From NCBI RefSeq assembly GCF_019112545.1, contig NW_025064882.1, positions 1,626,928 through 1,690,927 on the forward strand: a stretch of DNA of 64,000 nt, in the 5' to 3' direction. A program made the translations under genes and the position numbers. The DNA comes from Guyanagaster necrorhizus (taxonomy: Eukaryota > Basidiomycota > Agaricomycetes > Agaricales > Physalacriaceae). Shown here piece by piece: positions 1 to 12,272 of this stretch. Under the pieces are notes generated by a model. That model was given only the letters and a program-made list of their open reading frames with translations, ran no database searches and was not told the DNA's origin. Each line of letters starts with the position of its first letter. Position 1 is the first letter of the stretch.

Positions 1-1
1 G

Positions 2-115
2 CGGTCTGGTGGTGCTGATGCTGAGCGGGAAGCGGTGCGGAAGGAACTTCAACGGGTGCGTCTGACACGAAACAAGAGCTGGGCTGCAGAATATCACCCT
101 ACACAATGGGATTGA
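2..115 (+). CDS. C-terminal end of an unidentified protein (5' part outside window)
   Basis: Frame 2 is open from the window edge to a TGA at 113-115 and encodes 37 residues, starting RSGGADAEREAVRKEL and ending AAEYHPTQWD. The stretch is rich in Arg, Glu and Lys and probably helical. I do not recognise the family. The other two frames are less protein-like, but with only 37 codons the assignment rests on openness and composition alone. The next gene lies about 1 kb downstream on the same strand. Confidence 0.45.
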   Translation, partial: RSGGADAEREAVRKELQRVRLTRNKSWAAEYHPTQWD

Positions 116-1120
116 TCCTCTTAGCCCCCATGACAGATGCGTCAGCTTCTCCGTTGCCAATGGTGTCCTTGTCGAAAGTGTACTACTGGGTGTAATTTTT
201 ATATCCTTTTTTTTCACTGTCATTGGTGTTTATTTTCTCTCAGGGTGGACACTTCGTTAATGATAATCTCAGCTCTCGTCGGCTATATTGGCGACTATTC
301 TACCTTTTTCGTCCTATTACTTTGTACATTTCCCATTGTGTCTGTATAATAGTGTTGAAATGCTTTCAGTAAACATTTGATGTACTATACAATTATCCAT
401 TTGACGTAGTACACAGTAATGGAACAGCATTTGAAGCTTTTCCCCCTTTACCCGATGACGACCGGCCTCGATACTTCGGCGAAGGTGCAGGGTGGTAAAA
501 GTAACTAGTCGTTGTAATAGGCAGGTTGCGTACGTATTATAATAAGGAAAGAAAACTCAAGTTGGGACGCTTGCCAGAAATGGAGCGATCTAAGCAGCTC
601 TCCCAGTCGATTTTAGGAAACTCTTTGGATCCAAGGCAGATGGTGCGATTTCAATAGCTATGTGGTTTTCCGTATGTCGCGCAACTGATGGGAACGATGG
701 AAACTGCTTATTGACTCCTTGGTAGCAGGTAGTATTCATCGACTTGGTATTCTGGCGGGATACTGTGGGCTGTTCAGTCGTCGTACTTGCCACTGTTGAT
801 GCTAATAAATGATATTTGTTGTGGTTGAGTTTCATCATGGGGGTATGCTGTCCGTCGTCGGAACAACTGCCGTGTGATCTCTCGAAGCAACATTCCATCT
901 TTTTTTTTCTTGACGATTCTATACCCTTCTATAGCCGAAATGAAGTAAAGATGAGGAATAGTCCGCAGCACTCGAGAGCTGCTCCTGCAGTACCCCTTAA
1001 ATAAGTACGATTACCAGTACTAGTAAGCATTTGCCGGATCGATGATGTGGTTCCACGGCACCGAATCATTCGTTTTCTATTCTAGATCTTCTCTTCAATT
1101 CGGCTTGTATCCATACCATC
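116..1120. other. intergenic region, no gene supported
   Basis: About 1 kb between the tail of the first gene and the Zn2Cys6 regulator. Only short overlapping frames on both strands occur (for example around 590-970), none with domain-like content or plausible exons. It should hold the 3' end of the upstream transcript and the promoter of the regulator. I see no clear TATA box near 1121; pyrimidine-rich tracts lie at 1075-1115. Confidence 0.5.
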
Positions 1121-4100
1121 ATGTCGTCCAACGAAGACGAATACAACGACCACGACCAGAACCCCAGTTCCAAGAAGCGGCGCGTCCAGCGGGCCTGTGA
1201 CATCTGCAGACGGAAAAAGAGTGCGTTATAGGTCTTGGTAGGGCCGCCGGCCTCCCACTGACTGTTTCTTCTTTACAGTTCGGTGTAAGGCATTCATTGA
1301 ATGGAACCGATACCAGCTAACTTTATGCTAGGTGATGGCGTCCAAATGCCCGAGAACCGATGCTCTAACTGTATAGCGTACAATTTTGATTGCACATATG
1401 TGGAGGCAGCCAAGGTCTGTCCTTCTTACAGTCTGTCATGTTATTCGTGTTAGCTGACAATGGCTGCAGAAAAGAGGACCGCCCAAAGGGTCTGTCGTCA
1501 CCTCTTCGTCATTTCAGTGGACTCATGTTTGACAGTTATGTCGAAAGCTTGGAGAACCGGCTGGAGAAGATGGACAAGCTGTTGCATAGGGTGCGTGCGT
1601 GAGAATCGCGTTCATCTCATTATTCACTCCTTTCTAGCTCATGCCAGAGGCGGACTTCACAAAGGAACTTGGAGGTGGGTTTGACCGCGAAACCTGGTCC
1701 ATCGAAAAGTTACCGACTTCGCTCGACTCTGGTAACATTCCAGAACTTATGCGGCCCAAAGGAAGTGCCTGCCACCCTCGCGATATTGCCACTTCTGCTA
1801 TCCGGGCGTATAACGACATTGAAGATAAACTGCTTGAGGACGATTTCGACCATCTCACGCTAGCGGATAATTTGCAGCAAAAACTCGAAGTAGATTCTGG
1901 CGGCTACCGATTTTTTGGCAAGTCCAGCGGAGCTCAATTAATCAAGACTGCAATGGATTTGAAACATGGATATACCGGCCATGTGCAACGTGATCCTCTT
2001 GGCTCGAAGAGGTCGGAATTCTGGACAACTCGCCCTTGGGAAAGCGCCGGAAATATTCTCGATGGAAGGTTCCCTTCGTATTCATTCCCGGAGGATGACT
2101 TGCTTTCGTCCTTGGTCGAATTATATTTCGCAAATGTCAACATATTCCTGCCCCTACTTCATCGGCCTACCTTTGAACGCTCAATCAGGGCGAATCTGCA
2201 TATGAAAGATGAGATGTTTGGTGCCGTCTTACTGCTCGTATGTGCAGTAGCTTCGCGCTATTCGAACGATATGCGCGTTCTGCTTGACGGAGAGGAATCA
2301 AGGCATTCAAGTGGATGGAAATGGTTCGACCAAGTGCAGCTTGTGCGCAAGTCGCTCCTATCTCCGCCATCCCTATATGATTTGCAATTCTACTGTGTGG
2401 GTATCTACGAAGGAGTAATGCAATGAAGTACTCACCTTATCATGTAGCTGTTTACGGAATTCTTGCAAGGCTCATCGGCGCCCCAGGCGTCATGGACGAT
2501 GGTAGGTATCGGTATCCGACTAGCTCAAGACGTTGGAGCACACCGAAGGAGACGAAATTTTAGTCCTAACTCCGTGGAAGATGAATTGTGGAAACGAGCC
2601 TTCTGGTGAATGCACTTCTTTGACGCAACTTTGACCGTTCCTGACGTTGGTGTAAAGGGGTCTCGTATGTATGGACCGAATAAGTAGCTCAGCTCTCGGC
2701 CGTCCGTGTGCAATACAAGATGAAGAGTGCGTTTGTGGGGTATCATTTTGATCTCTTCTAATTGTTTGATCTAGTATCGACATTGATTTTCCCGCCGAGT
2801 GCGATGATGAGTACTGGGAGCAACCAGATCCTGAGCAAGCCTTCAAACAGCCTCCTGGAAAACCTTCATATGTAGCGTTCTTCAATTCATTTTTGAAGCT
2901 CAACCAGCTGCTTTCCTTTTGCCTACGTACAATCGTGAGTTAATATTAAGAGACTCGTTTATAAGCTCATCGCTTGGTACAGTATTCGATCAATAAATCC
3001 AAAATTCTGCTCGGCTTCGTTGGCCAGCAATGGGAGCAACACATCGTCGCGGAGTTAGATTCTGCGCTCAACAAATGGGTTGACTCAATACCAGATCATT
3101 GTATGCGCAACATTTACTTTGCCATGAATCCTTTTCTTACATTCACTGTCAGTGCGATGGGATCCCAATCGCGACAATCTTGTGTTCTTTAATCAATCTG
3201 CTTACCTGTACATCGCCTACTATCATTTGCAAATACTCATACACAGACCTTTTATTCCTACCCCTCGCAATCCTTCACCCCTCTTGTTCCCTTCTCTTGC
3301 CATTTGCACGAATGCTGCACGTTCGTGCTCACACGTTGTTGACATTCAAAGTCGCAAGGGCGGCAAGATCCCTGGGGTCGGCGTAAGCAGAACTCTGGTC
3401 TCTGGTTCTCATGTGTTCTGATATTCCACCTTTGTATAGATTCCAGTCTTCACGGCCGGCATTGTTCTCCTCTTCAACATTTGGGGCGGGAAACGGTCCG
3501 GCCTTTCTATTGATCCTAACAGGGAGATGGGTGACGTACACAAGTGCATGAGGGTTCTTCGGAGTATGGAATCGTCGTACGTATCGTTCCTCCATTCGAG
3601 CTTTCAGTAATACTGAAGCTGCCGCCGCTACAGATGGCATTTCGCAGGCCGCTTATGGTAAGGCTAGGCAATTTCACGAGTATCCACGGCGCTCATTCGT
3701 CTATTGAAGGGATATCCTGTACGAGCTGGCTTCGGTCGGTGATTTACCGTTACCCAAAGCAAGCCCCACTCCAACGAACAAACGAGAACGTGACTCTGAT
3801 AGCCCACGTTCTGTGACCCCAGCAAATGGGAGCCCCTCAAGCGGCGTTACAGATTTCCCAGCGACTCGTGCTATTGTTGGAAGTCGGCGGATTTCGAATA
3901 AGGAGCCTGCATCCCGAAAATCCTCGAAATCAATTTCTTCAGAGCCTTCCGCCGCATTATCTTCACCGCTACCGGCTCCAGCAGCGTTGTCTTCATCCCA
4001 GCAACTATTTTCTCTGCCAATCTATAGCGACGAGCTTGGGCGAATCCCCCTCCATGGCCAAGTCAGCTTTTCGAACCAAGCGCAGACGCCTGATTCCCAT

Positions 4101-4532
4101 GGGTGGTATGCAGGATCATCGTCGTCACATGGACAAGGACCATCAGATGGTGTGCAGAGTGATTTCTCGTTCATAAGTCAGCCTTTCTATGCGCAGGTGC
4201 CGCCTCCCGGGTACACATCTACACATTACGAGTACGGAAGGAACGATGACATGAATGAAATGATGCCTATTGCAGATAGCACGCATATACGACAGCCACC
4301 GCCGCCGATTATGGATGGTCGACCGCACGAGTTACTGGATAATGATACCATTACAATGTGGTCCAACGCGCCTAGCGGGTTCGAGTATGTTCACTTACTC
4401 ACTTTGTTTCTTCTGTTTCTGATTTTTTTTTCCCTTCTATTTCTTAGATTGGACGATTGGGGTACTTATCTGACTAATGTTAGTGAGATGCATAATCCGC
4501 ACGGGAACGCAAACGTACCAGGTCCAAGATAG
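1121..4532 (+). CDS. Zn(2)-Cys(6) binuclear cluster transcription factor with fungal_trans domain
   Basis: Likely nuclear DNA-binding transcription regulator. The start at 1121 opens MSSNEDEYNDHD; a basic SKKRRVQR stretch precedes the zinc cluster, with cysteines at residues 26, 29, 36, 46, 49 and 56 (C-x2-C-x6-C-x9-C-x2-C-x6-C), followed by the linker KKRGPPKGYVESLENR and a short coiled coil. The middle-homology (fungal_trans, PF04082) region shows LPLLHRPTFERSI, GIGIRLAQDVGAHRR and SSSALGRPCAIQDE. The tail is Ser/Pro/Gln-rich and ends at TAG 4530-4532. About 14 exons. Boundaries read by protein continuity include exons 1121-1220, 1279-1284 (six nucleotides), 1332-1414, 1470-1489, 1536-1590 and 1638 onward, then introns at 2606-2657, 2727-2774 and 2935-2982. 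No in-frame break was seen after splicing. The family includes XlnR-like and many unassigned regulators, so the target genes cannot be told. Confidence 0.9.
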
Positions 4533-5349
4533 TGGTTGCACGACGAAGCGTGACTTTTTCTGTGTTGAAATGGAAGTAAATACGAATGTGTAGCACCTAC
4601 TATTCTTAGACTCTGTATAGTATTGGTATTTGGCTTAATACTTTTACCTCTTGTTTGTTCCTGAACTACCAGTAAAAAGTTCAACAGGCGAGCGTTTCAG
4701 GCAGCAGGAAGCTTGGAACGAAAATGGGACTACGGCAAGTTCCGGCCTGTTTCTGTGTTTCTGAACTTTGAATTGCGCCACTTTTCACGGTTCATGTACG
4801 ACTCCCGGCTGGCCTGCCCTCCAGAACTGAAAAGTGTTCTGTGCCCCCTTTCGCCCTTCTACGCACCTGGTGACCCTGTGTTTCAATGTACCTGTCGGCC
4901 TCTGCATCCCCGCATTTAAACTACTTTTCTGCGTTTCACTCTAGCCCTTGATGGTACAATATCTTGGCAAGCCCCCTTGAAGTACATGTACAGTGTTCTC
5001 TGCAGTCGTAGGATGCGATTTCGACCACAGGAAGGTTTGCACGCGTGCTTGATGGTTCATGCAACTTGATGACAACTAGGAAGATCAGCGGGCGATTCGG
5101 TCTGAAGATCTTTTGTTCTTGTTCTTTGCGGGGCTAGGGGCTAGGAAGCGGTCTATTTTCATTGATTGTCAGCCGGGACGTCATCGAAATATTATAGTCA
5201 ATCCGGTCAAACAAAACCGCTCATCTTCACCTCTTTCCGTTATTTGTCCCACCCGATACTCGCTTGTGTGAGGTGTATAAAGTCTCTCTTAATCCTCCCT
5301 CTTCCTTGCTTTTCGCCCCACTCCTCTTTGCCACCCTTTTGTTATCAAC
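4533..5349. promoter_or_regulatory. intergenic region; TATA box of the chitin deacetylase gene near 5276
   Basis: About 0.8 kb between the regulator's stop and the deacetylase start, without a supportable ORF. A TATAAAG sequence begins at 5276, about 74 bp upstream of the ATG at 5350, followed by a pyrimidine-rich stretch (5283-5345) typical of fungal core promoters. The stretch 4533-4690 is probably the 3' UTR of the regulator. Confidence 0.5.
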
Positions 5350-6701
5350 ATGCTGGCCTCTGTCGTCTTCGCTTTTAGCTTGATAGTGTTCACGACTGCT
5401 GCTCCTCACTCGAAGCGCCAGCTTGCACAGGTGATCAGTAGCTGCACCCAACCGAACACGGTCGCACTTACTTTTGTAAGTTTCATCCCAAGTGCTGCGT
5501 TTCGCTCCCTGCTGACTATTTTCAGGACGATGGTCCTTGGGAATACGCGTAAGACATCCATTCGCAATCCCATCACAACGCTCAAATAACCTTTTTGTAG
5601 AGAAGTCGTTAGCGATGCTCTCACCTCGAAGGGCGCCAAAGGCACATTCTTTTATAGTGCGTAGTTCTTCCGTTGACCACTTTCATGTCGTTCATGACCT
5701 TATTCGCAGACGGAAATAATTGCGCGTATTTTTCTAATCCTTAGCCCTCACGGCTGACACGTCTTATAGACGAGTGCATTTACGACCAAGCTGAGATCGA
5801 ACGAGTGCAATACGTTTATAACGCTGGTCACCAACTTGCCTCACACACTTGGAGCCATCCCGACCTAACTACCCTGACTTGGGATGAAAGTACGTCGCTT
5901 GCTGGTTTTTTTTTCACACCTGTGGTCTAATTGAAATCGATATCAAGTTCATGATCAGATGTGGCGCGTAGAACGTCAGTCTATTTTCGGTTCGATGTTC
6001 AAGAAGTTGATGTCATCCTTGCGTCTGCAGAAGCCCTAGAGAGAATTGTCGGCGTTGTTCCCGCATACATGAGGCCCCGTTCGTATATCTTACATCTTTC
6101 AAATCAATGAATGGGGTGCTGAAGGCTGCTGCAGCGTACGGTAATTATAACGATCTAGTGTTAGAGGCCGCCTACATAAGGGGGCAGCAGGTTGTCCTCT
6201 GGGATTTCGAGTACGCACAACCTTGTCGTAACACAATTTCCTTACTGACTAGCTTCCCTAGTTCTGGAGACTCCGTTGGCGCCTCCGTCCAGGAGAGCGA
6301 AAGTACTTATGACAGCACTATCAGTCAACACCCCAGCACGATTCTAGCATTGAATCATGAGACGTATGGTAAGTTGCCATGCCTCTATTTTCCAAGATGG
6401 GGATCTGATGAGAACATCACGCAATCTATAGAAACAACTGCGTAAGTTGATTTGACTCAACATGCAAAATGCAGAATATTCATCGATGTCAAAAAATAGT
6501 TATGATGTGCTTCCATATGCCATCGACGAACTGCAAGCGGCCGGATATTCTCTTGTAACACTTGCTGAGTGCCTTGGCGAATCACCGTACCAGAGCGTCG
6601 GCAGCCCACAAGTGAATGATGTAAGTTCTTATTTATTTCCCCTATAAACCTGCCTGAAACAGCTGCTGAATACATTTCCTGCTTAGGGATGGACCTGTTA
6701 A
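5350..6701 (+). CDS. secreted chitin deacetylase-like polysaccharide deacetylase (CE4, NodB domain)
   Basis: Predicted to remove N-acetyl groups from chitin in the cell wall or secretory pathway, giving chitosan. The ATG at 5350 starts a hydrophobic signal peptide (MLASVVFAFSLIVFTTAA). After splicing, the CE4 motifs appear in order: TFDDGPW (motif 1, catalytic base Asp and metal Asp), HTWSHPD (motif 2, metal-binding His pair), MRPPYGNYND (motif 3), VLWDFDSGDS (motif 4) and ILALNHET (motif 5). The protein is short, about 240 residues, ending GWTC at TGT-TAA (stop 6699-6701), with no carbohydrate-binding module or GPI signal seen. About ten short introns; one appears to use a GC donor (from about 5723, AATAATT|GCGCGT). 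All catalytic motifs are present, so this copy looks functional. A decayed paralogue follows 0.6 kb downstream. Confidence 0.9.
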
Positions 6702-7303
6702 GTTGCCTCGTCATTTCAGCACGAACTATGTCATGATTTGGACTATTCTGATTGTGGACTTTTTCTTATGCTATCGGCACCGTTCGCTGCGGCATATTTC
6801 GTTATGATCTTACTAGTTACGCTTTCTGTCCATTTCTAACGAATACGTGAATCATCTGTCAACCATCATTTCTTTGATCCGTGACATACCCTCTCAGGCT
6901 CTTGGCATTGTTGCTCACATGCAACATTCCTGACGTTCTCGCAGTTACATACTAGCTACGTCTTGGTTCGCTCCAGTTCGGTATCGGAGGGAATTCAAGA
7001 ACTTGAGTCCGTTCCACGCGTCATTATTAACCAGAAGGTAAAGAACAAGTGACACCTATTGATGACAAGAGCCGAGTGATGGTTATCACCTCAAGAACGT
7101 GCCAGACGCTATGTTTAGTGCGCCTAAAAGTCACAGCTGACTCTAGGTACATTACAAGGATGAGGCACACAGTTCGTGCTGAACGGATATGTCAAACATC
7201 TGGCGGAGCCGTCCGAACGGCCATTCATGCCCTTGCGACAATTTATGGAATTCGATCAATGCTCCGTCGTAACATTAGAAATAACTTTTAAGTTTCTAGG
7301 GGA
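6702..7303. other. intergenic region between the two deacetylase copies
   Basis: About 600 bp. One open frame (7049-7291) has no recognisable content. No signal peptide exon for the downstream paralogue could be identified here, which supports the view that the paralogue lost its 5' end. Confidence 0.4.
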
Positions 7304-8456
7304 TGCTATGGACTCAATCCAGTTACTGCCCTCACATTGAGCAGTGGTCCTTCTCTCTTTTCTGGTGGCTAACCTTTTGGGTAGGATGACCGTCCTTGGG
7401 TCTACCTGTAAGGAAGATCCATGAAGAATAACGCAAACAGGAAATTAACCCTACTCCACATACGATGTCAGCAATGCACTTGTAGCCAAGAATGTCAAAG
7501 GGACCTTCTTCAGTACGCGACCATCAGCCCTTCTAGGACTCATACTAATGATTTACATTTAGACGGGAACAATTGTTAGTAAATGATTAGCGATTCATTT
7601 ATTCCGCAGTTAATCTACGCGACCTACAGATGCATGCATCTACGACGCGGACAAACAAAATCGACTTAAAATACGCGTATGACCATGGGCACCAGGCCAC
7701 CTCCCACACTTGGAGTCACAGTGATCTGACGACCTTGACTTGGGATCAAAGTACGCGCTTTTAGTGAACAGCTGACGCGCTTCTCACGTACATTCGCTTT
7801 CAGTTTACGATGAAATGTGGCGTGTGGAACGTGAGGTTTTCATTGTTCTTCAAAAATCATTTTCGCTTATCTCCTTTCTGCAGAGGCATTGTAGAGGATA
7901 GTCGGTGCCGTTCCGGCTTTCATGCGTCCACGTTCGTTGATTTATCTGCGATTCGGAATGCTGTTTAGTCATATGGTCTTTTCGATTTTGAAGCGTACGA
8001 CAACTCATAATCTACTCAGAGACGTCTCTTATATCCGGGGCCAGAAACTGGTCATCTGGGACTTTGAGTGAGTCCATAGTTTCTGTCAAAATATTCGTTT
8101 GTGTTGAGAACCGGAGTACCCTACTGCCGCTGAACAAGACCATCAGTACATTGTATTATCTCTTGGTATGTGTGTTCCTTCTGATTTCTCTGTTGCTTTT
8201 AGAAACCACAGTGTAAGGAATACTTGTAAGCGTGATATGTCGACATCGAGTTCATGCCGCATCAGCCATCAAGTTCTTCTTACGTCATTGACCGGCTCCA
8301 GGCCGCTGGGTATAATCTCGTAACCCCTGCGGAATGCCTGGGAGAGGCGCCGTATCAGAGCGTGGGCGCACCTGGAACACCCGATGTAAGCTACGCAGCG
8401 ATTGTCGTCTTGCATAGTCACTAATATCATGATTCCAGGCTTCGTGGACGTGCTGA
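7304..8456 (+). pseudogene. decayed tandem paralogue of the chitin deacetylase
   Basis: Exon-by-exon similarity to the gene at 5350-6701: PVTALTL, then DDRPW (motif 1, with Gly changed to Arg), CIYDADKQNR, HTWSHSDLTTLTWDQ (motif 2), VGAVPAFMRP, VSYIRGQKLVIWDFE and LQAAGYNLVTPAECLGEAPYQ, ending ASWTC with TGA at 8454-8456. Breaks: an in-frame TAG at 7892-7894 (Leu-Glu in the intact copy becomes Leu-stop); the donor after ACATTG near 7340 is not GT; the segment around 7990-8030 no longer reads through; no signal peptide exon was found. Motif 3 cannot be assembled. Probably a non-functional tandem duplicate. A sequencing error could explain one break but not all. Confidence 0.75.
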
Positions 8457-8710
8457 GATGCGCGCTGCTGCGGAGTCGACTTTACGACATTAAGCGCCTT
8501 TAAATAAGAACATTCTTCTTCTCTTCGTATTCGTCTTATTTTTCCTGTAAACGTTTCCCCGCACATTATTTTTGGCATTCATTGGATGCTGTACTTATGT
8601 AGCACCGACTTCATAAACTTGCCACCTCGTGTGAACAAAGATGCCGGCAAAGCGGGCCGTTATCCCGTTTGACGAGGAAAATGCTCGTGACTTTGTTCTT
8701 GTCGAAAACG

Positions 8711-11340
8711 ATGTCGATGGCCTCTTCTCGTATCCCTAAGCCGCAGCCTTCTACTCCTACAAAATCCCGGATCAGCACCCCCGTCAGAAATAGCACACCG
8801 CCAACCAGAACCCGTATAAAGTCCACGACGCGCTCGACGACGCCTTCCAAACTCAAGGCACAAGAAGATACACCGCTGCCACCGCCGCCGCCGTTGAGCA
8901 TCAAGGAGGCGATTGCGCTGAAACGAGCAGAAGCTAAGAAGGCTAAAAGCGCAGGTGGCTTGGATAATCTAGGCTCTCTTGAAGATGCGATCCCTACGGC
9001 GTCAAATGTGGCCCCAGAAGAGGATTTGCTAGGTCGGCTGTCTGTCAAGGAGACAATAGAGCGTGCAAGGAGTACAGGTAACAAATTTGTATTCATTTCT
9101 ATGTCTTTCTGGACTCTTAAGGCGATTGTTACAAGGTACTCTAAATCTTTCGACACGCTCGTTGCCGTGCATTCCTTCAATTCTATTCGAGATACATCTT
9201 CGCGTTACGCCTGGGCCTCTCACGTCTGTCCCCGATGAGCCGTCGTTTGCATCAGAGTCATCCTCGGCTCCAAGACGCGGTGGAAAATATGATGCTCCGG
9301 CGTGGTTCGAAGGTCAGGACTTGAGGGTTCTCAAAGTCGGGAACAATGCGATTGCAGAAATTCAACATGAGATTTCTATGTTTGGCTCTCTTAAGGTCGT
9401 TGATGTGCGTCAATTACTTCTCGTAGGATAGTCTCTAATGACACACAATGTAGCTACACAAGAATAAGCTCCTCTCGTTACCAGATACCCTTGGAGACTT
9501 GTCTTCCCTAACAATTCTAGATTTGTCCCACAATGCTCTCTCAGTCTTGCCTCCCACTATCTTTTCCCTTCCCGAATTGACGACCCTAAATCTCGCTCAC
9601 AACCAGCTGCCATCTCTGCCGTTCAATGCTCCCTTCTCCGATAGAAACTCCCGTATCAGATACACAAGCACTGATCCCTTCGCCCCTGTAGTGAATCGCT
9701 CCATAACACCTTTACCGCGTCTCATCACCCTTGATGTGTCCCACAACAAACTTGCCTCAGATGTCATGGATATTCCTAATATACCTACAGCATTGACCAA
9801 GCTTGATATCTCATCAAATCCACTTGGCATTCATAACTCCGCTACTCGCCAACTTCTACAAAAGTTAGGGACTTTGTCTGGTTTGAAAGAACTCAGACTT
9901 GACCATGCAGAAATTGGTGATGATGCATTTCCTCCTGATTTCTCGAGTGGACCTATATTTCCCCAGCTTCACCTTCTGGACGTTGGAGAAACAGCGGTGA
10001 CAATGGATGCCATTAAAGTGGCCCTGAAAGGCCTTAAACAGAATATCTCGTACGATTTGACGATGGAAGAGCCATGCGAAGGTACAATTCGCGTTCTAGT
10101 TGGCAAGAAGATCATCCGAGAACAATGGGAACTAGAAGCGGAGAGAAGGGCACAATCCAGGTTCGTCAGAAATGCCCAGCCCAGCGACGGAACGGAGTTG
10201 AAGACCTCAGCATCTGAGAAGATCAAGACTGCGAAGGAGAGTTGGGAAATGGAAGCAGAGCAAGGGTTACTTACAGAGGGTGGCAAACGTCGTGCTCGAG
10301 CACAAGCTGCTGCTGCTGTCGTATCAAAGTCTGCGCCTCTATTCTTGTCTAAGCCGCCAGCACCGGCAGTTAAAGAGGCATGGGAAATTGAGGCCGAACA
10401 GGGCCTTCTGACGGAAGGAGGAAAACGTCGAGCCCGGGCTGCTGCTGCTCAGACTCCTTCGAGCAAACCGTCTTCGGGTCAATCTGCCTTTTCCTTAGCA
10501 AATTCGCAGTGTTATTCCGAAGCCACCCAGACTCTCATTCTACCTCCTTCTGCGCCACCTCCGAAGTCAGCTCATTCACGGACTTTTTCCCTCGCCTTAC
10601 ATACTTCACCCTCTTCATTGCTTTCGCGGACTGATATCGCTATACCGACTCCGACCCTCCCCTTGGCCTCAATTGTGACAGAGGCCTTCGCTGAGAACCT
10701 GAAGGTGCTTGTCCTGGTAAATCGTCGAATGGACCGCTCCTTTAGCTTACCCACTGGGGAAGGGCCTTTCCTACCACATCTTGAAGAATTGAACCTAGAA
10801 GGATGCAGCCTCGCTGATCAAGTTCCTGTGTCCCACCCAGGCTCTGACACTACCACTCCCAATTGGACGAACGAATCACTTTTGCCGCTCATCGCAAAAC
10901 TTTTTCCAAGTCTTCAAACTCTCAAACTTTCGTATAATGTCATTTCGAGCTCTTGTCTGACAACCGACGCATTGTCTTCCCTCATTCTGTGTACGTCTCA
11001 ACGGAAGGGACTGAAGCGTCTTGAGTTACGCGGCAACAAGATCACTACGCTTGAGGGCTTACAGGGCATTACGGAGCTGTTTAAGGGACATCGAGACGTT
11101 CCAGGATGGAAGTTGGACGAGCTGGACTTGAGAGATAATGAAATTGGGAAGCTTCCACCTGAGCTGGGATTGTTGCCGTTGGATGTTTTCTTGGTTGATG
11201 GCAACTTGTGAATCTCCATGACAGTCCCGTTATGCTTTGTCTGAACTGAGCTTTCTAGGTTCCGTGTTCCCACAAGAAGGGTTTGGGAACGTGAAGGCAC
11301 AAAGGGGCTTCTGAGCTGGCTGAGGGGACGTATTGAGTAG
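8711..11340 (+). CDS. leucine-rich repeat protein with Pro/Ser-rich N terminus
   Basis: Probable cytoplasmic or nuclear scaffold; function unknown. The N terminus (MSMASSRIPKPQPSTPTK) is basic and Pro/Thr-rich. LRRs with the LxxLxLxxNxL pattern follow, for example LTILDLSHNALSVLPP and LTTLNLAHNQLPSLP, then a middle region with two near-identical helical motifs (AWEIEAEQGLLTEGGKRRARA type), and a second LRR set (LKRLELRGNKITTLEGL, LDELDLRDNEIGKLPPEL). It ends LLSWLRGRIE at TAG 11338-11340. Introns: about 9079-9135, one ending at 9453 before LHKNKLL, and 11208-11258, whose splicing joins DGN to LFRVPTRRVWEREG. The open frame extends to an ATG at 8669; I prefer 8711 or 8717. An upstream ATG at 8641 opens a 32-codon frame that overlaps this start. 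Architecture resembles LRRC40-like fungal proteins. Confidence 0.85.
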
Positions 11341-12272
11341 GTATGTAGAAATGTAGAAGTTCCTTCAGTTGATTTATTTAGGTGGGAAGGCTTTTATAAT
11401 GCAATCAACATATATTTATTGAACCCGAAGGCAGTAGTGACCTCCTTTTCATAAACTTAGTAATGGACAGCCTCCTATTCTAGTATCCCTCTGGAAAGCC
11501 GTGCTCTTCGTACGGAAAAATTCGTCTACCACGAATGACGGCCTTAACTTCTATACTGACAGAATGAATGGGCAATGTATGTTGGTCGTAAGATTCGCAC
11601 AGACTATGTAGTTACATGTCTGGGATGAGAACTACCCTGTGCGCCCTGATTTCTATGTTGAGGAGGGAAGTGTGGCAACTCCCCTAATGTCAGTTCCCGG
11701 CTCCCTGAATGAACGTCAGAACAGTTCTCCAGACAACCTGAGTCATCCAGAGGCTGAGTGATTATGAACACTTACTGCCCATCCCGATCACAAATGCTCA
11801 TTGTCAAATTATGTTTTGCTGTCTTTCATCTTTGGTGATAGTGTTGGATTGTGAAATGTCACATATACTCAGGATCTTCAGTTGCTGAGTGTCAAGCAAG
11901 GAAGAGTGTTCTCCTCAGACTTCATTCCATTTACTTCATAACATTGATTCAATCTGTTAGTGTACAGATGATATAGATAAATAGGTAGCCAGAATTTGAT
12001 GATCCTCGTAACACGCGAGGGTTCCCTGCTGATATCTGGGTGAGCAGCTGGAGCATTACTGTTTATCTCGACAGATATTGTTCTGTCTGGTGCTTTACCC
12101 TTGGCAGACAGATGGTTCCGCCACTGCTCCTAGTTACACAATCAACAGCCAACTCATTAAACTGGAGCTATCTTTGAGGTCAGCAGCTGAGCCATTCGCT
12201 TGCTCATCGCAGTGTACGTAAACTAGACTTGTGGGGAAGTACAACGTGCGCTTATTTCTCCTGTCACCTACT
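11341..12272. other. gene-free stretch
   Basis: About 930 bp with stops in all frames. It has AT-rich runs and no recognisable repeat, TIR or RNA gene. It follows directly on the LRR gene's 3' end and precedes the hypothetical gene at 12273. Confidence 0.5.

Noticed and set aside
590..971. Overlapping open frames upstream of the Zn2Cys6 gene
   Set aside because: Low-complexity, overlapping on both strands, no domain or exon logic; most likely promoter sequence.
7049..7291. 80-codon open frame between the deacetylase copies
   Set aside because: No recognisable content and no continuation by splicing into the paralogue.
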